Of a stretch of DNA of 35,181 nucleotides, positions 16,946-25,892 are shown piece by piece. Location of the stretch: the NCBI GenBank assembly GCA_027450145.1, contig DAIDKH010000045.1, positions 1 to 35,181 on the forward strand, read 5' to 3'. The position numbers and the translations under genes were made by a program. Position 1 is the first letter of the stretch. The number at the start of each line of letters is the position of its first letter. The notes under the pieces are model-generated. The model had not been told where the DNA came from. It ran no database searches and was given only the letters and a program-made list of their open reading frames with translations. Source of the stretch: Chthonomonadaceae bacterium (lineage in GTDB: Bacteria; Armatimonadota; Chthonomonadetes; Chthonomonadales; Chthonomonadaceae).

Positions 16946-17776
16946 ATGTTTACGCCGCAACAAATATCCGATTTTCGGACTAATGGCTTTATCGACGGTG
17001 GTCGGGTGATGTCCGACGTCCAAGCAGATGCCCTCTGTTCAAGATTGTATGATGTTATGGAGGGCCGCGCTGAAGGTCATGCTGATGCACTGCGTAATAT
17101 GACCGGTCAGGAAGACAACGTGGTCATACAGATTGTTAACATTTGGCAAGCAGACTCACAGTTCGAGTCGCACCTCTACAACAAGACCATAACTTCTATG
17201 ACTGCCCAGTTAATTGGATGTGAAACGCTCCGTGTTTGGCACGATCAGGTGCAGTATAAGCCGCCTCGGGTTGGTGGCCCTACGTTATGGCATCAGGATC
17301 ATCCGTACTGGCCAGTAATAGAACCAGCGGATCTGGTTAGTTGTTGGGTTGCCCTAGAGGACGCAGATGTCGAGAATGGCTGCATGTGGATGGTGCCCGG
17401 TAGTCACAAATGGGGTCCTCATAAGGGTGGGACGATAGGTACTGATCATGAGACCTGGCGTCCGCTGCCCGACGTTACTCTGCTACCAGCAGGCGTCAAC
17501 ATCGATCCTGTGGCCTGTCCAGTGAAAAAGGGCCACGCAGTATTTCACCATTGCCTTACATGGCATGGTGCGTATCCAAACCGAAGTGAACGCGGCCGCC
17601 CCGCAATCGCAGTGCACTACATGCCAGATTGGACGCGCTACGAGCCAGATCCAAATCGCCATCACCTGGTGGAGGAGCACATAACCGTTGGTGCAGGTGA
17701 AATACTTGTAGGTGACCACTTTCCAACGGTGTTATTGAACGGCAATCCGGTCGAAGTTCCACAACATGTAATATAA
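16946..17776 (+). CDS. Phytanoyl-CoA dioxygenase (PhyH) family protein
   Basis: A 276-residue Fe(II)/2-oxoglutarate oxygenase. The iron ligands are His116 and Asp118 (LWHQDHPYW) and His207 (LTWHGAYPN). The 'RSERGRPAIAVHYMP' segment provides the usual Arg for 2-oxoglutarate, and the core motif 'ENGCMWMVPGSHKWG' is typical of the family. The start at ATG 16946 has a GGAGG five bases upstream; an earlier ATG at 16919 lacks one. The small-molecule substrate is unknown. The gene lies just upstream of the efflux operon in the same direction, with 121 bp between, so read-through is possible but not required. Confidence 0.9.
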   Translation: MFTPQQISDFRTNGFIDGGRVMSDVQADALCSRLYDVMEGRAEGHADALRNMTGQEDNVVIQIVNIWQADSQFESHLYNKTITSMTAQLIGCETLRVWHDQVQYKPPRVGGPTLWHQDHPYWPVIEPADLVSCWVALEDADVENGCMWMVPGSHKWGPHKGGTIGTDHETWRPLPDVTLLPAGVNIDPVACPVKKGHAVFHHCLTWHGAYPNRSERGRPAIAVHYMPDWTRYEPDPNRHHLVEEHITVGAGEILVGDHFPTVLLNGNPVEVPQHVI

Positions 17777-17805
17777 ATTAAGATAACTACCCCGGTTTTT
17801 CGCTG

Positions 17806-17851
17806 TCATAATTAAGTTATGAGTAAAAGCTACCTTGCATGATCGTATCAT
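17806..17851. promoter_or_regulatory. Two inverted repeats in the leader of the efflux operon
   Basis: TCATAA-ttaag-TTATGA (17806-17822) and ATGAT-cgt-ATCAT (17839-17851) are two small dyads in the 121-bp gap before the MacA-like gene. Dyads of this size often bind repressors of efflux operons, but no regulator gene is adjacent and the function is inferred. Confidence 0.35.
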
Positions 17852-17897
17852 TCTTGGTGACTTTGCGTATGCATTTTTTTAGAGGAGAGATATAGTA

Positions 17898-19661
17898 ATG
17901 GCATCGGCACAGGCAGCAGCAGCTGCCATTCGCCGCAAAACAAGGCGGCGAAATCGAAACTTAATCACCGCTGGTGCAGTGGTGGGAGTGGCAATTTTGG
18001 GATATGTCGGCTGGCATGCGACACATCCCGCAGTTAGCAGCCTTGGCCCGATGATTACTGCGCCTGTGACTCGCGGCGATATTACCGAAACGATTACAGC
18101 TACGGGTAGTGTAGATGCTCAGACCGGAGCCCAAGTCAATATTGGCTCGCAGATTACAGGTACTATTCAACACCTGTATGCCGATGTCGGCACACTTGTT
18201 AAGGCGGGCCAGCCCATTGCAATTCTGGATCTGCCGGATATGCGGGCCCAGCTGCAACAGAGTCGCGCCAACCTGGCTGAAACTGAGGCGGCACTTCAGC
18301 AGCAACTCTCAACCGTAGGTATGACTCACTCACAGGTATCCTCTGCGGTGGCCCAGGCTGAGGCACAGCTTAAGAGCTCGGAGGCTTCCTACGCCGCGTC
18401 CACGGCAACCGCCAACCTGCAATCTGCTCAGGTTCCCACAGACATCACGAAAGCGCAGGCAGCTTTGGCAACGGCACAAGCGGCGCTTAACACTGCAGAG
18501 TCTCAGAAAGTGCAGACCGATAAGGGCGCAGCCCTCCAGGTAGCCAATGCTCAGGAGGCAGTTACTCAGGCAAAGGCGAACACGGTCAATGCTGATCTTG
18601 CACTTACGCGGGATCAGGAGCTCCTCACTCGGGGATTTGTCGCTCAAAGTGTCGTGGACGCTGCGAAAGCGCAGGCTACAGTCTACCAGTCACAAACCGC
18701 CGCGGCAAAGCAGAGTTTAGCGCTGGTTAAGCAACAAGTCACTGCCTCGCTGCAAACTGCAAAAGATCAGGTCGCGCAGGCTCAGCAGGGTGTGGCCTCA
18801 GCTAAAGCGGCTCTTGCCTCGGCTGAAGCGGAACCCTATCAGGTGGCCGCCAGCAAGGCAAATGCCGAGAGTGCGGCCTCAGCAGTTAGAAACGCACGGG
18901 CGAGTTTGAAGCTTGCGCTAGGTAACCGTGCCCAAGATGCTCAAAAAGCCGCCCAGGTCGCTCAAGCTGAGCAGGCCGTTCAGGTCGCCGAGCAGCAGGT
19001 GAAGTATTACCAGGCTCAACTTGCGAAGACTATTATTCGTTCGCCCATTACCGGAACCGTGCTTCAGCTTGCAGAGCAGCAGGGCGAAACGCTAGCGGCA
19101 GGCCTTTCAGCACCTACCCTCATAGTGGTATGTGACCTCCACCGCCTACAGGTCGATGCCTATGTAGATGAGACTGACATTGGTAAGGTTCGGTTGGGGC
19201 AAAAGGCCCAGATCACAGTCGACGCTTACCCTAAAGATATCTTGACGGGCCACGTTTCTAAAATTGCATCCGGCGCTACAATCCTGCAGGGTGTGGTGAC
19301 TTACGATGTGACGATCGCCTTGGATCACCAGTCGAACCACCTTAAGCCTTCCATGACAACTAACGTGACGCTCGACGTGTCTGATCACCACAACGTACTG
19401 CTTGTGCCCAGTGAAGCCATACAACTGCACGTGAGTGGCGCATCTGTAAACGTAGTGAAAAAGGTGAACGGCAAAACAGTGATAGTGAAAACCCCCGTTA
19501 AAATCGGCGGTAGTGACGGCGTTAACACGGAGGTCAAATCCGGATTAACCGAAGGAGAAATCATCGAATTAGCAGGTGATCAAACCACCAACCACGCGTT
19601 CAATCGTGGCAACACATCTCCGTTTACCAGCGGTAAGAAACCGGCGGCCAAGAAGAAGTGA
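17898..19661 (+). CDS. MacA-like periplasmic adaptor (HlyD/membrane-fusion family)
   Basis: A 587-residue membrane-fusion protein that would link an inner-membrane ABC exporter to an outer-membrane channel. A basic N-terminus precedes one membrane anchor (LITAGAVVGVAILGYVGW). The first half of the lipoyl-like domain is at about 55-110 ('GDITETITATGSVDAQTGAQV', 'GTIQHLYADVGTLVKAGQPI'). A very long Ala/Gln-rich coiled coil (about 115-380) follows, then the second lipoyl half ('IRSPITGTVLQLAEQQGETL'), a beta-barrel ('VDAYVDETDIGKVRLGQKAQI') and a membrane-proximal domain. It is longer than E. coli MacA (about 370 residues), mainly through the coiled coil. The start has GAGGAGAG just upstream. 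First gene of a four-gene operon; it overlaps the next gene by 4 bases. Confidence 0.92.
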   Translation: MASAQAAAAAIRRKTRRRNRNLITAGAVVGVAILGYVGWHATHPAVSSLGPMITAPVTRGDITETITATGSVDAQTGAQVNIGSQITGTIQHLYADVGTLVKAGQPIAILDLPDMRAQLQQSRANLAETEAALQQQLSTVGMTHSQVSSAVAQAEAQLKSSEASYAASTATANLQSAQVPTDITKAQAALATAQAALNTAESQKVQTDKGAALQVANAQEAVTQAKANTVNADLALTRDQELLTRGFVAQSVVDAAKAQATVYQSQTAAAKQSLALVKQQVTASLQTAKDQVAQAQQGVASAKAALASAEAEPYQVAASKANAESAASAVRNARASLKLALGNRAQDAQKAAQVAQAEQAVQVAEQQVKYYQAQLAKTIIRSPITGTVLQLAEQQGETLAAGLSAPTLIVVCDLHRLQVDAYVDETDIGKVRLGQKAQITVDAYPKDILTGHVSKIASGATILQGVVTYDVTIALDHQSNHLKPSMTTNVTLDVSDHHNVLLVPSEAIQLHVSGASVNVVKKVNGKTVIVKTPVKIGGSDGVNTEVKSGLTEGEIIELAGDQTTNHAFNRGNTSPFTSGKKPAAKKK

Positions 19662-20428
19662 GCGACGTAGATTCTAAACAAGTACAGCCCATGCTCTCGT
19701 TGCGAGAGATACGTAAAACGTACGTAATGGGGGATCAGGTTGTAAACGCGCTTGATGGGGTAGATATCGATATCTACCCCGGCGAATTCGTTGCGATCAT
19801 GGGTCCAAGCGGGTCTGGCAAGTCTACTCTCATGCATATCATTGGCTGCCTGGACGCCCCAACCTCCGGTTCCTACCTTTTGGATGGAATAGAGGTCGCC
19901 GAGATGGATGATTACGAACTGGCGAATGTTCGCAACAAGAAGATTGGGTTCGTGTTCCAGGGGTTCAACCTTCTGGCGCGAACCTCGGCGCAGCAGAACG
20001 TCGAACTGCCTCTCGTTTATGGACGTCGCAAGGACAGAGCCGAGCGTGCAATTGCTGCGCTGGAAAAGGTGGGATTGGGCAATCGCCTGGATCACAAACC
20101 AAACCAGCTATCCGGAGGTCAGCAGCAGCGCGTGGCGATTGCGCGGGCGTTAGCATCCGATCCACTCATAATACTTGCAGATGAACCTACTGGCAACCTG
20201 GCAAGTTTACAGAGTGAAGAGATCATGCAGATATTCCAGGAGTTAAATGACGAAGGCATCACTATTGTAATGGTCACTCACGAGCCTGATATTGGCAGGC
20301 ATTGCAAACGCACTGTCACTATCAAGGACGGTCATCTGTTGCGGGACGAGCTCGTTGAGAACAGGGTGATGGCCGCGGATTTACTGGTTGAGATGAGGCA
20401 GGAACATGATTTGCTGCACACCGCTTAG
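19658..20428 (+). CDS. MacB-type ABC transporter ATP-binding protein
   Basis: A 256-residue ATPase of the MacB/LolD group that powers efflux or lipoprotein-type transport through the adjoining permease. Walker A GPSGSGKST (Lys55), signature LSGGQQQR, Walker B ILADEPTGN (Asp175-Glu176) and the H-loop VTHEPD are all intact. The 'FVFQGFNLLARTSAQQNVELPL' Q-loop region is typical of this subfamily. In E. coli MacB the ATPase and permease are one polypeptide; here they are separate genes. The start is a GTG whose last bases form the stop codon of the adaptor gene (GTGA overlap), indicating translational coupling. Confidence 0.96.
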   Translation: MSDVDSKQVQPMLSLREIRKTYVMGDQVVNALDGVDIDIYPGEFVAIMGPSGSGKSTLMHIIGCLDAPTSGSYLLDGIEVAEMDDYELANVRNKKIGFVFQGFNLLARTSAQQNVELPLVYGRRKDRAERAIAALEKVGLGNRLDHKPNQLSGGQQQRVAIARALASDPLIILADEPTGNLASLQSEEIMQIFQELNDEGITIVMVTHEPDIGRHCKRTVTIKDGHLLRDELVENRVMAADLLVEMRQEHDLLHTA

Positions 20429-20458
20429 TTCGTCACGATGCGGGAGTATTCATAGACT

Positions 20459-21751
20459 ATGAACATTTTCGAATGTATGCGTGTAGCTGTGCGCGGACTC
20501 ATCAGCAACAAGATGCGCACCATGCTCACGATGTTAGGCATCATTATCGGAGTAGCAGTGACTATCCTGGTAGTCGCTATTGGTGAGGGTGCATCAGCTC
20601 GCGTACAACAGACCGTCGCTGACTTAGGAACCAACCTACTTACCATCTGGAACGGTCCTCCCAGTATGCACATTGCCCCTGCCGCTGCACTCGCCGCATC
20701 AAGCGGTACGAGTGCGACCAGCAGCAACGGCGTACCGGTTCCTCCGCAGGCTCCTAACCGATTGACTCTGCAGCAGGCAGAATTCATACAGCAAAATTTC
20801 AAACAGACGGTCGCTGCCGTTTCGCCTATAATTCGTGGAAATGTTCAAATTCGCATGGGTGGAACGAATGCGACAACGAACTTGCAGGGTGTAGAAACCA
20901 CTTACCCGTTCGTGAACAACGCGAGCGTGGAATTGGGCTCATTCTTCACTCAGAGCGACGTAGACGGCAATGCCAAGGTATGCGTAGTAGGTGAAACGGT
21001 TGTAAACAATATGACAGGGTCACCAAATACCAACGTAATTGGCCGGTCCATCTACATCAATAAGCAGGAGTTCAAAATCCTAGGTGTTCTTACACCGAAA
21101 GGAACTGGGGCCTGGGGGCAGGATCAAGATGACGTTATACTCTGTCCGATCACTACGGCAATGCACCGAATCTTGCACAGGAACTTGACAGTCGACTTTA
21201 TGGGTGTGCGTTGCACGAGCGTTAAGATGATGCCGCTGGCGACCCAACAGATTGCAAGCTACCTTCGTGTTGAGCACCATCTGCAGCCTCCGTTTCCGCA
21301 AAACGATGACTTTGAGATACACAGCGCCACCGAGATCCTGCAACGGCAACAGAGCATAACCGGCACAATGACAACCCTATTATCGATTGTTGCTGTAATT
21401 TCACTCGTGGTGGGTGGAATCGGTATCATGAACATCATGCTGGTATCGGTCACAGAACGTACGCGAGAAATTGGAATCCGTAAAGCGATTGGAGCTACAC
21501 CGCGCGACATTCTCTTGCAGTTTCTTATAGAGTCATCGACCATCTCGCTGCTTGGCGGTATCATAGGAATAGCCTTGGGGGTAACGGGTGCAGTGATACT
21601 GGCGAAGCTAGGTGGATGGAATGTAATTGTAGATCCATCATCGGTGGTTGCTGCACTGGTCGTATCCGCAGGCGTTGGGATCTTCTTCGGAATCTATCCC
21701 GCCAGCAAGGCCGCAGGCTTGCACCCAATTGAGGCTTTACGCTTTGAATGA
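20459..21751 (+). CDS. MacB-type ABC transporter permease (FtsX domain)
   Basis: A 430-residue inner-membrane permease. An N-terminal helix ('MLTMLGIIIGVAVTILVVAIG') is followed by a periplasmic MacB core domain (about 45-300), then three helices of the FtsX domain (about 303-430). The conserved 'VGGIGIMNIMLVSVTERTREIGIRKAIGA' region is the contact to the ATPase. A short Ala/Ser/Thr/Pro-rich insert near residues 75-100 is the only unusual part. It lies 30 bp after the ATPase gene. Together with the adaptor it forms a tripartite-type exporter; no outer-membrane TolC homologue is encoded nearby. Confidence 0.95.
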   Translation: MNIFECMRVAVRGLISNKMRTMLTMLGIIIGVAVTILVVAIGEGASARVQQTVADLGTNLLTIWNGPPSMHIAPAAALAASSGTSATSSNGVPVPPQAPNRLTLQQAEFIQQNFKQTVAAVSPIIRGNVQIRMGGTNATTNLQGVETTYPFVNNASVELGSFFTQSDVDGNAKVCVVGETVVNNMTGSPNTNVIGRSIYINKQEFKILGVLTPKGTGAWGQDQDDVILCPITTAMHRILHRNLTVDFMGVRCTSVKMMPLATQQIASYLRVEHHLQPPFPQNDDFEIHSATEILQRQQSITGTMTTLLSIVAVISLVVGGIGIMNIMLVSVTERTREIGIRKAIGATPRDILLQFLIESSTISLLGGIIGIALGVTGAVILAKLGGWNVIVDPSSVVAALVVSAGVGIFFGIYPASKAAGLHPIEALRFE

Positions 21752-21759
21752 TCTAACTC

Positions 21760-23091
21760 GTGTCTGATTCCCAAGCGTCTAACGACGATCCTGGATCAGG
21801 TTCAAACAATATCAATTCCGCCAGCCCGGCTGCAAAGCAGCCGGGTGCTTTCATTGCGCTGCACTTCAGGAACTTTCGCCTCTATTTTATAGGGCAGATG
21901 ATCTCTGTTGCCGGTACCTGGATGCAGATAGTTGCCCAGCAATGGCTGATCTACAGCCTCACGCATTCCGCAGAATGGCTCGGTATTCTAAGTGGCGCGA
22001 GTGCCATCCCATATGTAGCTCTATCACTTCATGGTGGTCATGTAGCGGACAAATACTCTCGACGTACCATCATGGTTGTTACTCAGGCAGCAATGATGGT
22101 GCTGGCGCTCGTATTGGCTTTTCTCGCCTCTTATTTCTCTCCTGTACCCATCCAACCATGGCATATTGCCGTTCTTTCCGCTTTAGGAGGGTTGGTCAAC
22201 GCGTATGCAATGCCCGCCCAGCAGGCGTTTGTTACGGATATGGTCGACGATAGAACAGCACTTGGGAGCGCAATTGCCCTGGGATCCCTGCAGTTCAACC
22301 TTGCACGGGTTCTAGGTCCCGTGTTCGCAGGGATTGCATTAGCGCGGTTTGGTGCCGCAATGTGTTTCTTCATAAACGGCGTCAGCTTTATTGCAGTGAT
22401 TATCTCGCTCCTGATGATGCACATTCGACCAGTGGAGGCTGTGGAGCACCACGGATCGATTTGGGACGGTTTCTCCTACATCATTCGCCACTCTGCCGTC
22501 ATGCGTGTATTTTTACTGGTTAGTTCAGCGAGCTTTTGCGTATGGTCGGTAGGGACACTTTATCCCGTTTACGCCGACCATTTCGTGCATGTGGTGTACA
22601 AAGCAGTATTGTTGGCGACAACGCGAAAATCGGACTCGGCTGTCCTGCTCAGTCAGTTGATGGCGGCCACAGGCGCCGGGGCAGCCACCGGCGGATTCAT
22701 CGCTGCGGCTGCAGCGAATCGGTTAGACAGGCGAATTTCGCTTTATGGTGCCGCATTCGGCTTTGCTGGAGGCCTTCTACTCTTCGCGTTCGCTCGCAAC
22801 TACGCAATTGCCCTTAGTTTGCTGTTTGTATCCAGCGTGGGTATGGTTGTGTTTGCGGTTACAGCAAACACAACGGTGCAGGAAAAGGCACCCGATTTAC
22901 TGCGTGGTCGGATTATGGCGGTCTACGCGTTGCTGTTTGGTGGCTTGATGCCTGTTGGTGGGCTGGAGATTGGCTTCTTGGCGAGCCGGTATGGTGCTAT
23001 GACGGCAGTGACTGTTAATATTGCGGTATTTGGGGTGGTTGGTCTGTTAACTATCATTTGGCATGCAGTTGAAAACAAGCTAACCGCTTAG
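21760..23091 (+). CDS. MFS exporter (EntS-like, MFS_3 group)
   Basis: A 443-residue major-facilitator transporter with about 12 helices. The N-terminal 'FRNFRLYFIGQMISVAGTWMQ' and 'GGHVADKYSRRTIMVVTQ' (the loop 2-3 motif A) match the EntS/MFS_3 group, which exports siderophores and other small molecules. The N-terminal 35 residues are soluble and Ser/Asn-rich. The start is GTG 21760, eight bases after the permease stop, with no clear ribosome-binding site. It is the last gene of the operon, before a strong terminator. It is very similar to the MFS protein at 24541-25824, especially over MPAQQAFVT(D/E)MVD and LSFIAVIISLLMM (here VSFIAVIISLLMM). Confidence 0.93.
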   Translation: MSDSQASNDDPGSGSNNINSASPAAKQPGAFIALHFRNFRLYFIGQMISVAGTWMQIVAQQWLIYSLTHSAEWLGILSGASAIPYVALSLHGGHVADKYSRRTIMVVTQAAMMVLALVLAFLASYFSPVPIQPWHIAVLSALGGLVNAYAMPAQQAFVTDMVDDRTALGSAIALGSLQFNLARVLGPVFAGIALARFGAAMCFFINGVSFIAVIISLLMMHIRPVEAVEHHGSIWDGFSYIIRHSAVMRVFLLVSSASFCVWSVGTLYPVYADHFVHVVYKAVLLATTRKSDSAVLLSQLMAATGAGAATGGFIAAAAANRLDRRISLYGAAFGFAGGLLLFAFARNYAIALSLLFVSSVGMVVFAVTANTTVQEKAPDLLRGRIMAVYALLFGGLMPVGGLEIGFLASRYGAMTAVTVNIAVFGVVGLLTIIWHAVENKLTA

Positions 23092-23191
23092 GAAGATGCT
23101 TGATCCGCTGCAAATGCAACGCAGAAGGGCTGTTATTGCCGGTCGATTTGCGATGCAAAATGTTGCATTATGCCGCTGAAATGCGTGTTAA

Positions 23192-23226
23192 CCAACCCCA
23201 CCGGGGTGGGGCTGGCTTGGGTTTTT
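23192..23226 (+). terminator. Rho-independent terminator of the efflux operon
   Basis: CCCCACC (23196-23202) pairs with GGTGGGG (23205-23211) across a 2-nt gap, which implies a slightly opened loop. CCA/TGG pairs extend the stem, and CTTGGG then TTTTT (23222-23226) follows. It lies about 100 nt after the MFS stop codon. Confidence 0.85.
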
Positions 23227-23245
23227 GACTCTACTCTGGTACAAT
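23217..23245 (+). promoter_or_regulatory. Candidate promoter of the sulfotransferase-like gene
   Basis: TTGGGT (23217-23222) and TACAAT (23240-23245) are separated by 17 nt. The -35 element falls in the tail of the preceding terminator. A better hexamer, TTGACT at 23225-23230, has only a 9-nt spacing and cannot pair with this -10. Confidence 0.5.
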
Positions 23246-23318
23246 GGTTAGGAATATTGTGTTTTCTTCTAATGGTAGAAATATTCGGTTATAAATCTGC
23301 AGGCTAGGGAGTTCATAC

Positions 23319-23948
23319 ATGAGTTTACGAGTAGTTGGCGCAGGTTTTGGTAGAACGGGGACTCACTCCCTCAAGATAGCTCTCGAGCAGCTGCTGGGTG
23401 CCCCGTGTTACCATATGGTCGAGGTGTTTCAGCATCCCGAGCATGTTGCAGACTGGCATTCCGCCGCTACTGGTATCATGCCTAACTGGGACAAGCTCTT
23501 CAACGGCTACGCTGCAGCAGTCGACTGGCCCGCCAGTGCATTCTGGCCGGAACTCAGCGAGTACTACCCCGATGCACTCGTTCTCCTTTCATTACGTGAC
23601 GCAGAGGCCTGGTGGCGCAGTACTCAAAACACGATCTTTAAGGACGGTGGTGATCATGGTAATCCTGCCTGGCGAGCGATGCTTGAAGCTCTATTTGAGG
23701 CGCGGTTTACTAGTAACCTTCATGATCATGATGAGTGCGTGGCTGCGTTTAACAACAATAATAATCGTGCGAAGAAAGCGATATCGCCAGACCGCCTTCT
23801 GGTTTGGCAGGCAAGTGATGGATGGGAGCCCATCTGTCAGGCGCTTGGAGTCCCAGTGCCTTCAACGCCGTTCCCGCTCACCAATACGTCAGAGGACTGG
23901 GCGAGAAACCGTGAAAAGGCAGCTGAAGAGGAATCTTCCAACGGTTAG
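23319..23948 (+). CDS. Small sulfotransferase-family protein
   Basis: A 209-residue protein resembling the short sulfotransferases (Sulfotransfer_4-like) that move sulfate from PAPS to an acceptor. The N-terminal VVGAGFGRTGTHSLK (residues 5-19) is the phosphosulfate-binding loop, and 'GAPCYHMVEVFQHPEHV' and 'LSLRDAEAWWRSTQNTIF' are characteristic downstream motifs. A C-terminal 'PVPSTPFPLTNTSEDW' also fits the group. The acceptor is unknown. The start at ATG 23319 has GGGAG upstream. It stands between two similar MFS exporters, which could in principle export a sulfated product, but that is inference. Confidence 0.85.
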   Translation: MSLRVVGAGFGRTGTHSLKIALEQLLGAPCYHMVEVFQHPEHVADWHSAATGIMPNWDKLFNGYAAAVDWPASAFWPELSEYYPDALVLLSLRDAEAWWRSTQNTIFKDGGDHGNPAWRAMLEALFEARFTSNLHDHDECVAAFNNNNNRAKKAISPDRLLVWQASDGWEPICQALGVPVPSTPFPLTNTSEDWARNREKAAEEESSNG

Positions 23949-24540
23949 TTCAGATACCCAGTGAGCTTGGGAAGCCGAAGCACATTCTCAGCCCGCTGGG
24001 TGAAATGGGCTGCCAACAGCGCTTGCTTACCGATAATTGCCAGGTGATAGGAAATTCACCTTGGTGTCTGTCTAAACCGCACCTTGTCCGCTATGCCCTG
24101 TGGTTAGTCCAACGATAGAACTTGCCAATACCGGCTTGGGCAGCACACAATAGCGACTTCTTCACGGTGTTAATTTATATTACAGGACCGTTGATGAGTT
24201 CACTCCCTGTTGCAGGGTCCGATTTGGCGTTAACCAGTTTGTTTATCCATCTGTAATGATTCACAGAGGTTACCTGGTTTTTCACTCACAGATAATCGTC
24301 GTCGTAGCAGATCGGGTCGCAGAGCGTTGTCGCGTAAACGATCTGTCGTTACTACACTCCTTTTACTCCTCGGCGGGCAGGGCATGATACTAGAACCTCG
24401 GCGGCATGAGTCATTTGAGAGCGTTTGTGGGCGCACCGCTCACGTGACCATGGATATTCCCCAAAGGTTTGTGTTTATGGTACTAAACAGTTCATCTAGG
24501 GCGTATACTTAAGATGTATAAATAAGAGTGGAGCATTAGA
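23949..24540. other. Intergenic region, about 590 bp, no gene seen
   Basis: The longest non-coding stretch in the window. It holds a bulged hairpin (CCAGGTGA at 24040-24047 with TCACCTTGG to 24064), a small CCCTG-TTG-CAGGG dyad near 24210, and a -10-like TATACT close to 24503 ahead of the second MFS gene. Short open frames here have no family resemblance or good ribosome-binding sites. Confidence 0.4.
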
Positions 24541-25824
24541 GTGCGTAACAGCCCAGAGCAGCACAGACTTCTTAAACCAAATGGTACCTTCCACGCCTTA
24601 ACCTATCGCAACTTCCGACTGTTTTTTATGGGGCAATTGGTTTCAGTAGCCGGAAGCTGGATGCAAGTTATTGCCCAAAACTGGCTGGTTTGGCAAATCA
24701 CTAGAAGTACGGCTTGGTTGGGAATTGTGACTGGTGCGGGTGCCCTGCCGTTTTTGGTGTTTACCTTTGTTGGTGGCCGCCTAGCCGACTCGTACCCACG
24801 TCGCTCAATTCTGGTGGTGACACAAACACTTTTAATGCTCTGTGCGTTCCTAATGGCGCTCATTGCATCGAAGTATTCTCCAGTTCCTTTGCAGGCCTGG
24901 ATGATCGCAGTGATTGCGGCAATTACAGGTGCAGTCACAAGCGTCAATATGCCAGCGCAACAGGCCTTCGTTACCGAGATGGTGGATCGTCGTGAAGCCA
25001 TCGGTAACGCGATTGCACTCAACTCTCTGCGATTCAACATTGCCCGAGCCTTGGGACCCGCATTGGCCGGCTATGTTCTGGTTCATGCAAGTGCCGCACT
25101 GTGCTTTCTTTTGAACGGTCTCAGCTTTATAGCGGTGATTATTTCGCTTCTAATGATGAGGCTGCCTGCATTCGTGCGACGGGAGGGCAATCGCGCCATT
25201 GGTGAAGCTCTAAGATATATTCGCTCAACCGCATGGGTGGCGCAAATACTTGTACTTGTTTTTGTGTCTAGCCTGCTAATATGGCAAGTAACCACTCTTT
25301 ATCCAGCACTTGCAGGCAAGGGTCCTAACGGAGCCCGGGTTTATAGTTACCTTATGGTCAGCAATGGCGTAGGTTCGATCATCGCTGGTTTTGCCTTGGC
25401 AGCATGGGAGGTGCCGATCCGCAATAAACTGAGTGTAACCCGTGCCGCTGCACTTTCGGCGGCTGTTGTGCTAACGATCGGTATCGTGCGTGGTGTTCCG
25501 CTATTAATTATCACTGTGTTTTGCAGCGGATTCGTAATGACACTGTTTGGGATTGGCGCGCAAACACGCGTCCAAAGAGCGGTCCCAGATGCACTACGTG
25601 GCAGAGTGATGGCGGTCTACACACTCCTCGCGAATGGACGCTATTCCGTCGGAGGACTGGAAATTGGTCCGTTAGCCCAAATCGTCGGCGTCGACCAGGC
25701 CATTATCTTTAACAGCGTACTTAGCCTGGCGATTGTTGCGTCTGTTGCGGTCGTGAGTGGTAAACGAGCGGCAATTAGTTGGAATCATGAACAGGAACGG
25801 GCATTGGCCGCAGGCAAAGAGTGA
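24541..25824 (+). CDS. MFS exporter (EntS-like), paralogue of the first
   Basis: A 427-residue major-facilitator transporter of the MFS_3 group, about 12 helices. It shares long near-identical stretches with the exporter at 21760-23091, such as FRLFFMGQLVSVAGSWMQ, MPAQQAFVTEMVDRREAIGN and the region ending FIAVIISLLMM, so the two are probably paralogues. Motif A is GGRLADSYPRRSILV. Substrates are likely small molecules, exported by proton antiport. The start is GTG 24541 with GGAG 9 nt upstream (GTGGAGCATTAGA). It is followed after 68 bp by an aldo/keto reductase in the same direction. Confidence 0.92.
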   Translation: MRNSPEQHRLLKPNGTFHALTYRNFRLFFMGQLVSVAGSWMQVIAQNWLVWQITRSTAWLGIVTGAGALPFLVFTFVGGRLADSYPRRSILVVTQTLLMLCAFLMALIASKYSPVPLQAWMIAVIAAITGAVTSVNMPAQQAFVTEMVDRREAIGNAIALNSLRFNIARALGPALAGYVLVHASAALCFLLNGLSFIAVIISLLMMRLPAFVRREGNRAIGEALRYIRSTAWVAQILVLVFVSSLLIWQVTTLYPALAGKGPNGARVYSYLMVSNGVGSIIAGFALAAWEVPIRNKLSVTRAAALSAAVVLTIGIVRGVPLLIITVFCSGFVMTLFGIGAQTRVQRAVPDALRGRVMAVYTLLANGRYSVGGLEIGPLAQIVGVDQAIIFNSVLSLAIVASVAVVSGKRAAISWNHEQERALAAGKE

Positions 25825-25892
25825 TGCTTTTTTCCCTAGCGGGGTAAAGTATCAACCACAGCGATTTAATTGAATGTAACCTGGAGGAGCAA

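Noticed and set aside
24327-24512. A 61-codon open frame with a leader-like start (SRKRSVVTTLLLLL)
   Set aside because: It starts with TTG without a ribosome-binding site, ends across the promoter region of the second MFS gene, and the hydrophobic stretch is short; chance is more likely.
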